From NCBI GenBank assembly GCA_009786675.1, contig WQRP01000014.1, positions 1 through 6,478 on the forward strand: a DNA stretch of 6,478 nt, given 5' to 3'. Origin of the DNA: Treponema sp. (lineage in GTDB: Bacteria; Spirochaetota; Spirochaetia; Treponematales; Breznakiellaceae). Made by a program: the position numbers and the translations under genes. Shown piece by piece: positions 5,583 through 6,478 of this stretch (positions within the stretch are counted from its first letter, which is position 1; every line of letters begins with the position of its first letter). The notes under the pieces were generated by a model, which saw only the letters and a program-made list of their open reading frames with translations, did not search any database and had not been told where the DNA came from.

Positions 5583-6478
5583 ATGAAAAAGCTTTTTGCG
5601 GCGGTTATTTGTTTTGCGGCGATTTTGGCGGCCTGCGAACAGCCAACGGTGGACATAGAGGAAATTTCCCCGCCCACCCTGACCATAAGAAACGAGTCGT
5701 CGCACGACCTAAGCGACGTCGGCTTTGCCGACATTTCATTTGCGTCGTCCGGAAACAACCTGCCGGTCTCGGCACACGCGACAAGGCAGCTTACGGCGGA
5801 AAACACAACCGCGACAGGGCGCATAACCTTTACGCGCAACGACATAGGCATTACCCTGCGTACTGACGCAATATCGATAGACAACCGGGATTTTACTTTT
5901 ACCTTTACCGACAACACGGTGGTGGAAGAACTGGCCAACACCAGCAACAGAAGGCCGCTGGGACAGATTAGCTTTTTGTCCCAGCTTGCGGTCGAGCGCG
6001 GCGGCCTGCAGGTGGCCAGGGGCGACATCGTTAACCTGGGGGATTCGGTCGTCAGTACAACCAGGCCAAACGTGTTCAACATACGAAACGCCGGTGTCGG
6101 CAGGCTATTGTTTGGCACAATCGAGCCGGTGCAAATAGCGGGCGACACGTACAACGCCTTTACGGTGGTACAGCCGGCGGGCGCGGAAGTAGCCCCGGGT
6201 GCCGCCATGCCGTTTACAATCAACTTTACGCCCAGGGCACCCAGGGCCTATAGCGCCACCGTCACGATAAGGTCGAACGACCAAAGCGGCGACCATGTTT
6301 TTACGATTAACGCGGCGGGCGTGGCACCAAGGCCGATTGCCACAGTTGTCCACGCGAGCGAGGAAATAGAACAATACGGCACGATTAACGCCGGCGAAGC
6401 GTTCATTACCCTATCGACAAACATAAACATAGGCATCGGAAACGCCGGCACGGAGGTCCTTACGGTCGACACGGCGGG
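5583..6478 (+). CDS. Putative lipoprotein with ASH/choice-of-anchor-D-like repeats (3' end beyond window)
   Basis: The reading frame is open to the window edge: 298 codons plus two bases. The signal peptide is MKKLFAAVICFAAI with lipobox L15-A16-A17/C18. Residues ~31-118 form a beta-rich region starting LTIRNESSHDLSDVGF and continuing GRITFTRNDIGI and DFTFTFTD. Residues ~143-248 look like an ASH/HYDIN or choice-of-anchor-D immunoglobulin-like domain: FNIRNAGVGRLLFG, then VAPGAAMPFTINFTPRAP, then YSATVTIRSND and INAAGVAPRP. A second copy seems to begin at ~251 (YGTINAGEAF, IGIGNAGTEVLTVD) and is cut off. Such folds usually mediate protein binding or anchoring rather than catalysis. The start is supported by AAAGGAG (5569-5575) 7 nt upstream, which overlaps the stop codon of the previous lipoprotein gene. 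The 13-nt gap indicates co-transcription. Confidence 0.88.
   Translation, partial: MKKLFAAVICFAAILAACEQPTVDIEEISPPTLTIRNESSHDLSDVGFADISFASSGNNLPVSAHATRQLTAENTTATGRITFTRNDIGITLRTDAISIDNRDFTFTFTDNTVVEELANTSNRRPLGQISFLSQLAVERGGLQVARGDIVNLGDSVVSTTRPNVFNIRNAGVGRLLFGTIEPVQIAGDTYNAFTVVQPAGAEVAPGAAMPFTINFTPRAPRAYSATVTIRSNDQSGDHVFTINAAGVAPRPIATVVHASEEIEQYGTINAGEAFITLSTNINIGIGNAGTEVLTVDTA

Noticed and set aside
5468..6223. 251-codon minus-strand frame opposite the third lipoprotein
   Set aside because: It is the antisense of a lipoprotein with lipobox, Shine-Dalgarno and Ig-like motifs; its Ser/Val/Leu-rich composition is explained by the complementary codons.

Overview
The window looks like a chromosomal segment of a spirochaete, most likely a member of the Treponema lineage and possibly a host-associated (for example termite-gut) one. 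The basis is circumstantial. There are three consecutive secreted lipoproteins with spirochaete-style lipoboxes, one carrying a choice-of-anchor/ASH-like fold, and there is a receiver-like/PilZ protein. The base composition is GC-rich with heavy use of AGG and ATA codons. No rRNA, tRNA, CRISPR array or transposase was seen.

Left part (1-2994). The minus strand carries the 5' third of mfd, the transcription-repair coupling factor, which runs off the left edge. An intergenic region of about 137 bp with divergent promoters separates it from a plus-strand pair. The first gene of that pair encodes an exported protein with a beta-sandwich-like N-terminal half and a C-terminal half that may be NTF2-like. 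It overlaps by ATGA the second gene, which encodes a degenerate receiver plus PilZ (c-di-GMP binding) protein.

Middle (2996-3694). A small XRE-family repressor gene on the minus strand converges on the PilZ gene, leaving a single base between the stop codons. Upstream of the repressor is a visibly AT-rich control region. It holds a near-consensus extended -10 promoter pointing right, whose -10 lies inside a perfect 8+6+8 bp inverted repeat, and a 10-bp palindrome fills the front of its spacer. This is the architecture expected of an operator for the neighbouring repressor. The following ~230 nt is either a long leader or contains a small ORF of 62 residues that overlaps the next gene by ATGA.

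Right part (3695-6478). Three lipoprotein genes lie in tandem on the plus strand, and the last runs off the right edge. The first two look like distant paralogues built from repeated beta-rich units. The third has an N-terminal beta-rich region and then an ASH/choice-of-anchor-D-like repeat. A very stable 13-bp stem-loop without a U-tract sits between the first and second genes; the second and third are only 13 nt apart.

The working model (inference) is that the XRE protein represses, and possibly autoregulates, a divergent surface-lipoprotein operon. None of these lipoproteins has a function I can name. The regulator-operator-lipoprotein unit is the most interesting part of the window.
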